64,000 nucleotides of DNA from Geothrix sp. 21YS21S-2 (GTDB taxonomy: Bacteria; Acidobacteriota; Holophagae; Holophagales; Holophagaceae): the NCBI RefSeq assembly GCF_030846775.1, contig NZ_CP132910.1, forward strand, positions 3,072,001 to 3,136,000. Reading direction: 5' to 3'. This document shows, one piece after another, positions 8,475-17,380 of the stretch. Numbering within the stretch: the first letter of the stretch is position 1; every line of letters begins with the position of its first letter. The notes beneath the pieces are model-generated. The model did not search any database. It saw only the letters and a list, made by a program, of their open reading frames with translations, and had not been told where the DNA came from. The position numbers and the translations under genes were made by a program.

Positions 8475-9154
8475 CAGCGCTTCGGGAAGAGGGCGTCGAA
8501 GTCGTGGACCGCCACGGGATCGCCTTCGCTCCGGAGGGGATCGCGGAACTCCTTCGGGTCCCGTTCGGCGAACTGGCCGAAGGTGGCGATATTGCCGTTG
8601 ATGTAGGCGATGAACTCGTCCTGGCGGTGGCGGATGTAGCCCTGGAAGGGCCGGGCGACGATGCCCAGGACGGCCGAGTCCAGGGCGGTCCAGGTCTGGA
8701 GGTGGGTCTCGAACCCCTGGGGCGTGTCCCAGTAGCGGTAGGCCACGGCCATGCGCGCGCCCACGGCGAAGGGCGTCTTCAGCCGGCCCGCCTCGGCGCG
8801 GCCCTCCACCAGGTAGACCCGGAAACCGGGCTTGGCCAGCACGCACCGCAGGCGCCCGGTGAGGCCCCGGGCGTCGTCCAGGGTCCAGGACCCGTCGGGG
8901 AGGACGAAGCCGTGGAACCTGGGCACGAACTGGCAATAGCGCCACATGGCCAGGCTCATGCGGGGGTGGTCGAAGATCTTTTCCATGGTGGAAGTTCGAA
9001 CGTGCACCGGCTGCGTACGGGTCTGGAAGGCGAAGTCGGCCTTCTTCACGATCTGGGCGGCTTCCTCCCGGTCCATGGGGGCCAGTTCCCCGAAGGGGAT
9101 CTGGGCCCCGAGGAGGCAGGACATGGCCAGGAGCAGAAAATACGGAATGCGCAT
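8474..9154 (-). CDS. Exported protein of unknown function
   Basis: A 226-residue protein with a short signal peptide (residues 1-17, ending CLLGAQ). The rest has features of an outer-membrane lipid-binding or cyclase-like fold: a helical start (MDREEAAQIVKKADF), then strands with many aromatic residues (VAYRYWDTPQGFETHLQTW) and a pattern seen in START/polyketide-cyclase-like proteins. I do not assign a family. It is translationally coupled to the Yip1-like gene downstream and divergent from the HEAT-repeat gene at 9225. Confidence 0.6.
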   Translation of the reverse strand: MRIPYFLLLAMSCLLGAQIPFGELAPMDREEAAQIVKKADFAFQTRTQPVHVRTSTMEKIFDHPRMSLAMWRYCQFVPRFHGFVLPDGSWTLDDARGLTGRLRCVLAKPGFRVYLVEGRAEAGRLKTPFAVGARMAVAYRYWDTPQGFETHLQTWTALDSAVLGIVARPFQGYIRHRQDEFIAYINGNIATFGQFAERDPKEFRDPLRSEGDPVAVHDFDALFPKR

Positions 9155-9224
9155 GTGGAAACGCTAGCGAATCGCGGCGATTGTGAAAAGAATAATGCTT
9201 GCCGCCCCTCTTTCACAGGATGTA

Positions 9225-11912
9225 ATGCCAAGCCCGCTACGGAAGATCCCGCACACACCCCTGGACAACCTCCGCGACCTCCTCAAGGAGTTCGCCGAAG
9301 GGGATGTGCAGTTCCCGGCCAGGCTGGCCAGTCAGCTCCAGACACTCAAAAAGCAGGCCCTGCATGAGTTGGGCAGCCGGCTCGGCTCCCAGGGGACGCC
9401 CCGGGGACTGCGCAAGGCCATCCTGGGCGCCGTGGCCAAGTTCGACTGGCCCGAATGGACGCCCTGGATCGCCATGGCCCTCAAGACCGAGCAGGACCTG
9501 GGCATCTTCGACGAGGGGTGCGCCACCCTGGGCGCGCTTGGGACCCGGGGGGCCCTGACGGCCCTGACGGCGCTGAAGACCTCCCGCACCGAGCACGACT
9601 ACCAGGTGATCCTGAACCGGGAGCTGGGCCTTTTCCAGAGCCAGCAGAGCGCCGCCTACCACATCAGCCGGCTCATGGAGGGCCAGGGCAACCTCCGCAT
9701 GGCGGCCCAGGGCGCCAAGCTGCTTGGGGCCACGGCCGGCGCCCAGGACCTGGGTGCCATCGTGGAGGCCTATCACAACGGGGACCCCCTCGCCCAGCGC
9801 CTGGCCATCCGCGTCATGGGCTCGCTGCCCGAGGCCGGGGCCACGGCCTTCCTGAAGGCGGTGGCGGAATCGGCCCGGGAGGACTTCCTCGACCACCAGC
9901 TGCTCCTGGCCGGGCTCAACCGCCTCCAGACCCTGCAGCGGGCTTCGGTCCTGCCCGAGCTCCTGCGCCAGACACTCGCCCACTTCTCCAGCCGGCACCC
10001 GGAGACCAAGGAGCTGCTGGCCGGCCTCCAGCGGGCCGCGGCCCAGGAGGAGCCCGACATCCTGGGCGCCGTCGAGGACCTGCGCCCCTGGGTGGGGGGC
10101 GTCTACGAGACCTTCCTCACCGACGCCCTGACCCTCATGGGGGAGGGCAAGGTGGCCCGGTACTCCGCCATGGTCTCCGACGCCGCCCAGGGCGTGGAGG
10201 CCCGCCTGGGCTTCCTGACCTCCCTGGTGGACCAGGTGGCCGAGGCCCTGGCCTTCAAGGTGGACTGCGGGGAGATCACCCGGGAGGAGATCCTGCCCAT
10301 CTTCGCGCCGATCCTCCGGAGCCGGGCCGGGGGCGACGGGTTCGTCACGGCCTTCCTCCGCCTGCTGCCCGTGACCGAGACGGCCCTCCTGGCCGAGCTG
10401 CTCAAGGACCCCGACATCTCGCGCCGGGAGAAGTACCTGGACGCGCTGGGCACCCGCGAGGACGACGCGCTGACCCCCTTCTTCCTGGCGGCCATGGAGG
10501 ACCCCATCGTCGAGGTGGGCCAGAGGGCCATCCACCACCTGGGCAAGCTCCCTTCCAGCTTCCCGGCCCTCATGGGCATGTTCGAGAGCGGCCAGCAGGA
10601 CCAGGTGCGCAGCGCCATCCGGGTCTTCGGCGAGAACCGCACCCGCATGGCCGCCGAGCCCCTCCTGGGCTTCCTCCAGAAGGACAACCGGGACGCCCTC
10701 ATCGTCGAGACGGTGGAGGCGCTGTCCGCCATCGGCTACCCCGGCAGCGCTCCCGTGCTCCTGGAGCTCCTCCACGACGGCAAGCCCCTCAACCTCCAGA
10801 TCGCCCTGGCCGCCGCGCTCAAGGAGCTGGGCACCCCGGAGGCCTCCCTGGGCCTCCTGCGCAAGGCCCCCAACCTCAAGCAGCCCCAGGTGCTCATCCT
10901 GGCCCTGGAGGGCGCGCTCACGGCCTTCCCCGGCTTCGACCGGCCCCTGCCCCTGGACGCCCTGCCCGACTTCATCAAGCTCTTCGAGAGGTGCTGCGAC
11001 GAGCGCGAGGGGGAGGGCCAGCGCCTGCGCGCCATCCTGGCCTCCCAGGACCTCTTCGTCTTCGACCGGCCCGCGTACAACCTCCTGAAGGACCGGGTCT
11101 CGGACTTCCTGTTCGACATGCGCACCAAGGAGACCTGGGACCGGGAGTCCAACGACCGGGTCGCCCTGGTGGTCAAGGAGCTGGCCCGGCGCGGCGACGG
11201 CCTGGGGCTCCTGGCGCAGAAGGAAGCCGGCATCAACGCCCAGATCCAGAAGCTGCCCGAGAAGGGCCCGAAGAAGGCCGAGGCCCTCCTGGCCCTGCGG
11301 GAGGCCCTCTCCGACCCCGAGCTCATCATCCGGCCCGAGCTGGCCCAGACCCTCTCCGGGGTGGTGCTGGGCATGCTCTCGGCCCCTGGCGCCGAGTGGC
11401 GCGAGGTGGCCCACCTCTGCGAGATCGGCGGCCTGACCCGCCAGCCCGGAATGGTGGAGCCCATCCGGGAGATCTACCTGAGTGCCTCCGGCCTGGGCCT
11501 CAAGAGCGCCGCGCGCGCCGCCCTCCTGGCCCTGGGCCTGACGGAATCCGATCTCAACCGGCGGCCCCCGGTGCGCTCCGTCCTGCTGCTCGAGCCCAGC
11601 GCCTTCTTCCGCAAGCGCCTGGCCATGGCCCTGGCCAACGGGGAGCGCGAGGTCATGGAGGCCGGAAGCCGGGAGGAGGCGGAGGCGATCCTGGCGGGCC
11701 GCTCCGTGGACCTGGTCATCACCGAGAGCAAGGACGCCCAGGGCGACCTCGCCCCGTGGCTGGAGGACCTCAAGGGCCGCGAGCGCTTCCGCTACGCCCT
11801 GCTCTCCACCGCCAACCGCGACATCGCGCCGCTGCGGCTGAATCCCTGGGTCATCGGGGCCCTCTTCAAGCCCTACCCCACGGAGCACGTCCTCCAGGCG
11901 CTGGAGCCCTGA
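9225..11912 (+). CDS. HEAT-repeat protein with a C-terminal pseudo-receiver domain
   Basis: An 895-residue cytoplasmic protein. Most of it (about residues 30-770) is an array of helical pairs of HEAT/PBS-lyase type, such as DPIVEVGQRAIHHLG and NRDALIVETVEALSAIG. The last ~115 residues look like a CheY-like receiver: VRSVLLLEPSAFFRKRLA, then LVITESKD, a Ser/Thr after a hydrophobic strand (LLSTANRD), and the conserved Lys (LFKPY). The acidic pair and the phosphoacceptor Asp are replaced by Glu-Pro and Glu, so it should not accept phosphate normally. ATG 9225 has AGGA 4 bases upstream; an in-frame GTG at 9183 would add 14 residues. It leads a five-gene co-directional cluster. Confidence 0.75.
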   Translation: MPSPLRKIPHTPLDNLRDLLKEFAEGDVQFPARLASQLQTLKKQALHELGSRLGSQGTPRGLRKAILGAVAKFDWPEWTPWIAMALKTEQDLGIFDEGCATLGALGTRGALTALTALKTSRTEHDYQVILNRELGLFQSQQSAAYHISRLMEGQGNLRMAAQGAKLLGATAGAQDLGAIVEAYHNGDPLAQRLAIRVMGSLPEAGATAFLKAVAESAREDFLDHQLLLAGLNRLQTLQRASVLPELLRQTLAHFSSRHPETKELLAGLQRAAAQEEPDILGAVEDLRPWVGGVYETFLTDALTLMGEGKVARYSAMVSDAAQGVEARLGFLTSLVDQVAEALAFKVDCGEITREEILPIFAPILRSRAGGDGFVTAFLRLLPVTETALLAELLKDPDISRREKYLDALGTREDDALTPFFLAAMEDPIVEVGQRAIHHLGKLPSSFPALMGMFESGQQDQVRSAIRVFGENRTRMAAEPLLGFLQKDNRDALIVETVEALSAIGYPGSAPVLLELLHDGKPLNLQIALAAALKELGTPEASLGLLRKAPNLKQPQVLILALEGALTAFPGFDRPLPLDALPDFIKLFERCCDEREGEGQRLRAILASQDLFVFDRPAYNLLKDRVSDFLFDMRTKETWDRESNDRVALVVKELARRGDGLGLLAQKEAGINAQIQKLPEKGPKKAEALLALREALSDPELIIRPELAQTLSGVVLGMLSAPGAEWREVAHLCEIGGLTRQPGMVEPIREIYLSASGLGLKSAARAALLALGLTESDLNRRPPVRSVLLLEPSAFFRKRLAMALANGEREVMEAGSREEAEAILAGRSVDLVITESKDAQGDLAPWLEDLKGRERFRYALLSTANRDIAPLRLNPWVIGALFKPYPTEHVLQALEP

Positions 11913-11951
11913 AGGGGTTAAGCTGTCTTTAATTAATATTTCGAGGCCCTC

Positions 11952-13412
11952 ATGCATGTCCTAGGAACCTGGATCCGCCCCGTGACCCTGATCCTGGCTG
12001 CCGTGCCCCTGCTGCATGCCCAGGACGGCGACATGGCCGAGCGGCTCTACCGTTCCGGGGAGCGCGCCTACGCCGCGCACAGCTACCCCGAGGCCCTGGA
12101 GACCTGGAACCAGCTCGTCGCGCAGCTCCCCCAGTCCCCCTTCGCCGCCCGGGCCCTGCTCAGCCTGGCCCGGCACCAGATGGACGTGGAGAAGAAGCCC
12201 GAGGCCGCCACCCCCTTTCTCGAGAAGCTGAAGAACGAGTACCTCAAGACCCCCCAGGCCGGCGACGCCCTCCTCCTCCTGGGCAGGCGCAGGGCCGCGC
12301 GCAGCCACGCCCCCGCCGACATCAAGGAGGCCCTGGCCGACTTCAACCGGCTGGTGGACCTCTTCCCGGACCACCCCCTCGTGCAGGAGGCCCGGCTCCA
12401 GATGGGCCTGGCCCGGAAGCTCCAGGGCGAGTGGGGCCGGGCCCTCCAGGCCTTCACCGAGGCCATGCGCATGGACCCGGCCTCCCCCGCGGGCATCGCC
12501 GCCCAACTCCAGGCCGCGGAGACCCTCGACATCATGGGCGACCTCACGGGCTGCCTGCGCATGCTCCAGGACCTGAGGAACCGTCACCCCCAGGCCCCTG
12601 AGGCCCAGGAGGCCCAGTGGCGCATCCAGGTGCGGGTGCTCCAGCGCCTCCAGAAGCCCGCCCTAAAATCCATGGGCCCCTGGCCCCAGGGCAGGACCAA
12701 GTGGCTGAAGACCCCCACCCTCCTGGCCACGGGCCCCGAGGGCGGCCTTTACCTGTACCAGTCCGATGACGACCGCGCCTACCACTTCAAGGATGGGGCC
12801 CTGGTCCCCTCCGGCCCGGTGGTCAAGGGCGGCAAGGCCCTCCTGGTGCCGGCTCCGGGGACCACCTGGGTGGTGAGCGCCAAGTTCGGCCTGGTGAAGG
12901 AGGACGCGCCCCAGCCCGCCGCGCCCCCGCTGCCCTCCCCTTCCGGCGGGATGCTGGACACCTGGGGCAACGCCTGGATCTGCGACCCGGGATCGCAGGT
13001 CATCCAGGTGCTGGCAGGGGACGCCGCGCCCCGGCCCCTGCCCGTGCCCGCCGTGCAGGCCCTGGCCCCCCTTCCCGACGGCGGCGCCGCCGCGGCCTCG
13101 GACGCCACCCGGACCCTTCTCTTCCTGGACGCCGCGGGGCGGACCCGGGCCTCCGTGCCCTACGGGAAGGACCTCCCGGCCTCCTTCAAGTACGTGGTCT
13201 CCCTCGCCTCGGATCCGCTCGGCCACGTGGCCGCCCTGGTGGACGGGGACTTCGAAGGGGTGGTGGTGTGGGGGCCGGACGGTTCCGTGCTGCGCTCGGC
13301 CACCTACAAGACGCTGGGCATCGCCGGGAAGTTCCGGGCCGTCGCCCTGGACCGCGCCGGCGGGCTCATCCTCGCGGACCGCTCCAACGACTTGCTGATC
13401 AGGCTGCAATGA
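11952..13412 (+). CDS. Exported TPR protein with C-terminal beta-propeller-like region
   Basis: A 486-residue protein with a signal peptide (to about residue 23, LLHAQ). Residues 25-220 form TPR-type helical repeats of the kind seen in CpoB/YbgF and BamD (RLYRSGERAYAAHSYPEALETW, GEWGRALQAFTEAMRMDP). The C-terminal 240 residues are strand-rich repeats such as GMLDTWGNAWICDPGSQVI and FRAVALDRAGGLILADRS, resembling NHL/SMP-30-like propeller blades. A periplasmic scaffold is likely. GAGG lies 6 bases before the ATG, and the stop overlaps the start of the next gene (ATGA), so the two are coupled. Confidence 0.7.
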   Translation: MHVLGTWIRPVTLILAAVPLLHAQDGDMAERLYRSGERAYAAHSYPEALETWNQLVAQLPQSPFAARALLSLARHQMDVEKKPEAATPFLEKLKNEYLKTPQAGDALLLLGRRRAARSHAPADIKEALADFNRLVDLFPDHPLVQEARLQMGLARKLQGEWGRALQAFTEAMRMDPASPAGIAAQLQAAETLDIMGDLTGCLRMLQDLRNRHPQAPEAQEAQWRIQVRVLQRLQKPALKSMGPWPQGRTKWLKTPTLLATGPEGGLYLYQSDDDRAYHFKDGALVPSGPVVKGGKALLVPAPGTTWVVSAKFGLVKEDAPQPAAPPLPSPSGGMLDTWGNAWICDPGSQVIQVLAGDAAPRPLPVPAVQALAPLPDGGAAAASDATRTLLFLDAAGRTRASVPYGKDLPASFKYVVSLASDPLGHVAALVDGDFEGVVVWGPDGSVLRSATYKTLGIAGKFRAVALDRAGGLILADRSNDLLIRLQ

Positions 13413-15442
13413 TGCGACGTCTCCTCTGCCTCCTCCTCACCGCCTGCGCCGCCCTGGGCGCCCAGGATCCCGCCCTGCGGGACACGCTGGCCGCGGCCAA
13501 GGCCCTGTGGGCCACCCAGGGCGACCGGGACGGCGCCGCCGCCAAGTTCGAGTCCATCCTCGCCGCCCTGGAGCCGTCGGCACGCACCCTGGACGAGGGC
13601 TGGACCAGGGTGCTCTGCGAGGCCTACAACTGGACGGCGGTCCTGGACGACCGCACCGCGGGCAGGAAGGCCCAGGCCCCCAAGCGCCTGGAGAGCCTCC
13701 TGGAACTGGATCCCGACTACGAGATCGACCGCTCCATCACCAACCCCAGGCTGCAGGCCGCCTACGACGGGCTCCGCACGGCCCGGTTCGGCCGGGTGAA
13801 GCTCTCGTTGGACCCCGCGGGAGGCGTCCTCACCGTGGACGGCAAGCCCCGGCGCCCCGAGCCCGGCGTCCACTGGCTGGCCCCGGGCGCCCACGCCGCC
13901 GCCTATTCCCGGCTCGGGTTCCAGGGCCAGGACGTGAAGTTCGACGTGGCCCTCAAGGACACCAGGACCCTGGACTTCAAGCTCGCGCGCACGTCCTCGG
14001 TCATCACGGTCTTCACCTCCCCCGCGGGCGCCGAGCTGTTCGTGGACGGCAAGTCCCGCGGCTTTTCCCGGGGCCAGGCACCCGCGGACCGGAGCTATCT
14101 GGCCGACCGCGCCGGCGTGAAGCCCGACCAACTCTCGGAGGGCCTGCGCATCGCGGACCTGGCGCCCGGCAAGCACCTCCTCGAGGTGCGCCTGCCCTGC
14201 CACCGGACCCGCCGCATGGAGATCGCCGAGGCCCTGACCACCCCGTTCGCCGACGCCGATCTCGAACCCGTCAAGCTCGAGCCCAGCCGCGGCACCCTCA
14301 CCGTCCAGAGCGCCGTCCCCGGCGGCCAGCTGCTCCTTTCGGGCCTCGACATGGGCCGGGTGCCCGTGCGGGACCTGCAGGTCTGCGCCCAGGCCTACGA
14401 CCTCCAGGTGAAGTACGCCGCGGGCAGCTTCACCCAGCGCATCGAGGTGCTGGAGGGCAAGTCGCTCACCCTCGTGGCCCGGCCCAAGCCGCGCCTCACC
14501 TACGCGGGCTTCGAGGGGAGCGATGACTTCGCGGGCCGCGACCGGCTCCTGGGCATGCTGGCGTCCCTGGGCGGCAGGCTCCACGAAGTGGCCTTCATCA
14601 CCGCGGCCAAGGGCGAGTCCCTCAAGGACTGCCTGGCCCGCCTGCGGGCCACCCGCGAGACCGAGCTCCTGCTGTGGGCGCGGCCCGCCCCAGGCAGGCC
14701 CATCCAGCAGGTGGAACTGGTCCTCTCGACCCTCACCGGACAGGAGGAGCGCCTTGCCGTCATGCCCCTGGAGCAGGATCCCCTGGGGTCGCTGGCCGCG
14801 CGCATGGAGCGGCAGCCCGCGCTCTCCGAGCCCTGGGCCGGCCTCACCCTCCTGGACCTGCCCGAGGGCGCCCACGTCCTCACGGCCGACGCCGCCGCCC
14901 TCAAGGCCGGGATCAAGCCCGGCAGGATCCTCACCGAGGCCGGCGGCAGGCCCGTGGCCAACGTTGCGGACTTCCGCAGGGCCCTGGCCGAGGCAGGGGG
15001 CGGCAGCCTCGCCGTCTCGCAGGGGGATGCCCCCGTGAAGCTCACGGTCTCGCAGATGCCCGCCGAACTCCCCGTCAACTCCCCGGACCTCTGCTATCCC
15101 CTGGTCCTCTCCGACCTGCGCCTGCGCTACCTGGGGGCCCAGGGGGACGAGGCCTCGCTCCTGCGGCTCGACCAGGCCCTCGCCCTCATGCACTTCCGGG
15201 AGTACGACAAGGCCCTGGAGGTCCTTCGCGACGCCCGGATGGTGGGCGTCCAGGGCGTGAGCCAGGGCACCCTCGACTACTACACCGGCATCTGCCTCCT
15301 CCACATGGGCAGCGTCTATGTGCGCGACGCAGCCCAGTCCTTCACCCAGGCCCTGAAATACCCCCAGGCCACCCTGTTCGGTCCCGACGGGCCGCTGCTG
15401 GCGCCCCTGGCCCGGCAGGCCCTCCAGGACCTCCAACCCTGA
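13409..15442 (+). CDS. Exported PEGA-domain and PDZ-like protein with C-terminal TPR segment
   Basis: A 677-residue protein with a signal peptide (MMRRLLCLLLTACAALGAQ). Visible modules are PEGA-type segments at about residues 130-215 (VTVDGKPRRPEPG-like and FTSPAGAELFVDGKSRG), further strand repeats at about 280-355, a PDZ-like unit at about 475-550 with AALKAGIKPGRILTEAGG, and a C-terminal helical repeat segment (MHFREYDKALEVLRDARMVG) that resembles TPRs. PEGA proteins are surface or envelope proteins of unknown partner. The ATG at 13409 overlaps the previous stop; a second in-frame ATG follows directly. The DUF4845-like gene begins 18 bases after its stop. Confidence 0.68.
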   Translation: MMRRLLCLLLTACAALGAQDPALRDTLAAAKALWATQGDRDGAAAKFESILAALEPSARTLDEGWTRVLCEAYNWTAVLDDRTAGRKAQAPKRLESLLELDPDYEIDRSITNPRLQAAYDGLRTARFGRVKLSLDPAGGVLTVDGKPRRPEPGVHWLAPGAHAAAYSRLGFQGQDVKFDVALKDTRTLDFKLARTSSVITVFTSPAGAELFVDGKSRGFSRGQAPADRSYLADRAGVKPDQLSEGLRIADLAPGKHLLEVRLPCHRTRRMEIAEALTTPFADADLEPVKLEPSRGTLTVQSAVPGGQLLLSGLDMGRVPVRDLQVCAQAYDLQVKYAAGSFTQRIEVLEGKSLTLVARPKPRLTYAGFEGSDDFAGRDRLLGMLASLGGRLHEVAFITAAKGESLKDCLARLRATRETELLLWARPAPGRPIQQVELVLSTLTGQEERLAVMPLEQDPLGSLAARMERQPALSEPWAGLTLLDLPEGAHVLTADAAALKAGIKPGRILTEAGGRPVANVADFRRALAEAGGGSLAVSQGDAPVKLTVSQMPAELPVNSPDLCYPLVLSDLRLRYLGAQGDEASLLRLDQALALMHFREYDKALEVLRDARMVGVQGVSQGTLDYYTGICLLHMGSVYVRDAAQSFTQALKYPQATLFGPDGPLLAPLARQALQDLQP

Positions 15443-15460
15443 ACCCCCGAAAGGAACGCC

Positions 15461-15856
15461 ATGACCGAAAACCGCAGGAATGAACGCGGCGAAGGCAAGA
15501 TCGGCTGCATCGTCAGCCTCCTGGTGCTGATCATCGTGGGCGCCGTGGCCCTCAAGGTCGTGCCCGTGCTCTACGCCAACAACAGCCTGGTGAATGCCGC
15601 CGAGGACCTGGGATCCCGGGCCGGCATCATGCCCGCGGCCGCCCTGGAGCAGCAGCTGCGCGCCAAGGCCGCCGAGCTGGAGATCCCCGAGGCCCTGGCC
15701 AAGGGCTGCATCACCTTCACGGTCCTCGGGGACCACAACGCCGGCACCTGCGTCATCAAGCTCAAGTACACCCAGAAGCTGGATCTCTACGGCGCCTACA
15801 CCCTGCCCATCTCCACGGACAAGACCATCAGCCGGCCGTACATGGACGCCAGGTAG
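15461..15856 (+). CDS. DUF4845-like membrane-anchored protein
   Basis: A 131-residue protein with a basic N-terminus, one membrane segment (about residues 15-34, IVSLLVLIIVGAVALKVVP) and a small periplasmic domain. The layout of an anchor followed by KVVPVLYANNSLVNA and a final strand pair (YTQKLDLYGAYTLPIS) resembles DUF4845 proteins, whose role is unknown. GAAAGGAA lies 7 bases before the ATG. It sits between the PEGA protein gene and the sigma-54 activator gene and is cotranscribed with them by spacing. Confidence 0.6.
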   Translation: MTENRRNERGEGKIGCIVSLLVLIIVGAVALKVVPVLYANNSLVNAAEDLGSRAGIMPAAALEQQLRAKAAELEIPEALAKGCITFTVLGDHNAGTCVIKLKYTQKLDLYGAYTLPISTDKTISRPYMDAR

Positions 15857-15874
15857 GGGGTGTAGGGTGGGGGG

Positions 15875-16837
15875 GTGAGGAACGCGCCCCCCGAACCCGA
15901 GCTGCTGACCGATGGGTCCGAGCCCATGGGGGCGGTGCTGCGGGAGCTGGATCTCGTCGCGCAGACCTCCCTGACCGTTCTCATCCTGGGCCCCTCCGGG
16001 AGCGGCAAGGAACTCGCCGCGCGGGAACTGCACCGCCGATCCGGCCGTTCAGGCCCCCTGGTGCCGGTGAACTGCGCGGCCCTGGCCGAAGGGGCGCTGG
16101 AATCCGAGCTCTTCGGCCATGTACGGGGGGCCTTCACGGGCGCCGACCGGGACCGGCCAGGAGCCCTTGTGTCGGCTTCGGGGGGGACCGTCTTCCTTGA
16201 CGAAGTGGCCGACCTATCAGCCCGGACCCAGGCGATGCTGCTAAGAGTTCTGCAAGAAAGCGAGATCCGCCCCCTCGGCAGTGACCGGTGGAGACCGGTG
16301 AACCTGCGATTCGTAGCTGCCACAAATCAGCCCCTGGAGGAGATGGTGCGGACCCGGCTGTACCGGGAGGATCTCCTCCACCGGCTCCAGGGCTCCGTGC
16401 TGGTTACACCGGCTTTGGCGGAACGGGGCCATGAATTCCACTACCTAGTGCCGCGCCTTGTGGAACGCATCTCGCTGGCTCTCGGCCGGAACGGGCCGCC
16501 CTTGGAACCCGGCCTATGCGAGGCGCTTGCCGCCCAGTCCTGGCCTGGCAATGTGCGCCAGCTCCTCCACTGCCTTGAACGCGCCCTCCTAAGGTGCGGG
16601 AAGGGGCCTCTGGGGTCAGAACATTTCCCCGAGCTCGCCAAGGCACCAGGCATCCCGCTGCCTTGGCAGGAAGCCACCCTGGCGTTCCAGCGGCGCCACC
16701 TCCTGGAGTCCCTCGGCCGCAGGGGGTTCCACGCCGCCGAAACGGCCCGGGACCTGGGGCTCAGCCGCACCGCTCTCTACGCCACCGCCCGGCGCCTTGG
16801 GGTGGACCTGGCCCAGGAGCGACGGCGCAAGGGCTGA
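15875..16837 (+). CDS. Sigma-54-dependent transcriptional activator lacking a receiver domain
   Basis: A 320-residue AAA+ enhancer-binding protein. Walker A is GPSGSGKE (about residue 38), the sigma-54 contact loop GAFTGA (about 84), Walker B TVFLDEV (about 104) and the sensor 2 motif WPGNVRQL (about 224). A Fis-type helix-turn-helix ([20 protein letters not shown]) closes the protein. There is no N-terminal sensory domain: the AAA+ domain starts within 20 residues, so activity may be controlled by a partner, as with PspF. It uses a GTG start, 18 bases after the previous stop. Targets are unknown; the nearby genes are candidates. Confidence 0.9.
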   Translation: MRNAPPEPELLTDGSEPMGAVLRELDLVAQTSLTVLILGPSGSGKELAARELHRRSGRSGPLVPVNCAALAEGALESELFGHVRGAFTGADRDRPGALVSASGGTVFLDEVADLSARTQAMLLRVLQESEIRPLGSDRWRPVNLRFVAATNQPLEEMVRTRLYREDLLHRLQGSVLVTPALAERGHEFHYLVPRLVERISLALGRNGPPLEPGLCEALAAQSWPGNVRQLLHCLERALLRCGKGPLGSEHFPELAKAPGIPLPWQEATLAFQRRHLLESLGRRGFHAAETARDLGLSRTALYATARRLGVDLAQERRRKG

Positions 16838-17208
16838 CCATCGGCGGACACCCCGTGCGCCGGCCGAACGTGGCGGCGGGACCGCCCCCCGGGTAGGCCA
16901 CGCAGGGCCTCAATGGGCTCGCAAGGGCCGGGTAGGCGCCCCTGTCAAGCGTCACAAGTATTGACCACGGGTGGGTCAATGATTAAGTCGGTTGACTGCG
17001 GACGCTGGGTATCGTCCTTCGGACCCCGTGAACCGACAGAAATCCGCCATTCTCGCCCAAGCCCTGGCGGTGGAAGGGAAGGCTGGGCACCCTGGCGGGG
17101 CTCCCCGGCTTTGGCGTATCCTGATCTTCAGCAAAGGTTGTCCTGGATCTTCCATGCAGATAAGTTCGCCCGCCCTGCCAAGGCGCGCCACCCTTCCGGA
17201 GGGCCCCA
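16838..17208. other. Non-coding stretch at the left edge of the lower-G+C island
   Basis: No convincing gene in these 371 bases. Open frames exist but have mixed codon use and no good start. The stretch contains one inverted repeat (16960-16980). G+C falls from the level of the flanking activator gene toward that of the glycosylation genes, so the island boundary is probably here. Confidence 0.5.
16960..16980. repeat. Perfect inverted repeat, possible operator
   Basis: Two 7-base arms (ATTGACC at 16960-16966 and GGTCAAT at 16974-16980) flank a 7-base spacer. There is no T run, so it is not an intrinsic terminator. The 14-base centre-to-centre spacing fits a dimeric regulator site. No linked regulator is evident. 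Confidence 0.35.
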
Positions 17209-17380
17209 ATGACCGAACAACAGGCTGCCCTGGTTGCAGGGGCCCAATGCCCGGGCGGCTGCGGCCTCACGGAAGAAGGTTCTGAACAGGGCAACCGGAT
17301 ATGCGGATTTCAGTTTGGACAGAAGAGTCGCCTGGGTCAGCGGGGCACTAGGTAGAGCGGAAATTGGGGAGGCCCGATGA
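17209..17380 (+). pseudogene. Probable frameshifted small gene coupled to the FkbM gene
   Basis: ATG 17209 has GGAGGG 5 bases upstream and starts MTEQQAALVAGAQ. This frame stops after 48 codons (17353-17355) and has an odd tail. In the +1 frame, an open stretch runs from 17213 to a TGA at 17378-17380 with a more protein-like sequence (AAASRKKVLNRATGYADFSL) and overlaps the ATG of the FkbM gene by 4 bases (ATGA). A single frameshift near 17215-17245 would join a good start to a coupled stop. I infer a decayed or frameshifted ~55-residue gene; the alternative is that neither frame is real. Confidence 0.3.

Noticed and set aside
9237-11957. A 906-codon open frame on the minus strand, opposite the HEAT-repeat gene
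   Set aside because: It mirrors the G+C-rich third positions of the real gene. Its product is a low-complexity run of Gly, Leu, Gln and His without domains.
13304-16033. A 909-codon open frame on the minus strand opposite the PEGA protein gene
   Set aside because: Low-complexity Gly/Ala/Leu/Gln composition, no start context, and it spans several real genes on the other strand.
16913-17212. A 99-codon plus-strand frame before the FkbM gene
   Set aside because: No start context, mixed codon use and no motif; it ends in the start of the better-supported frame at 17209.
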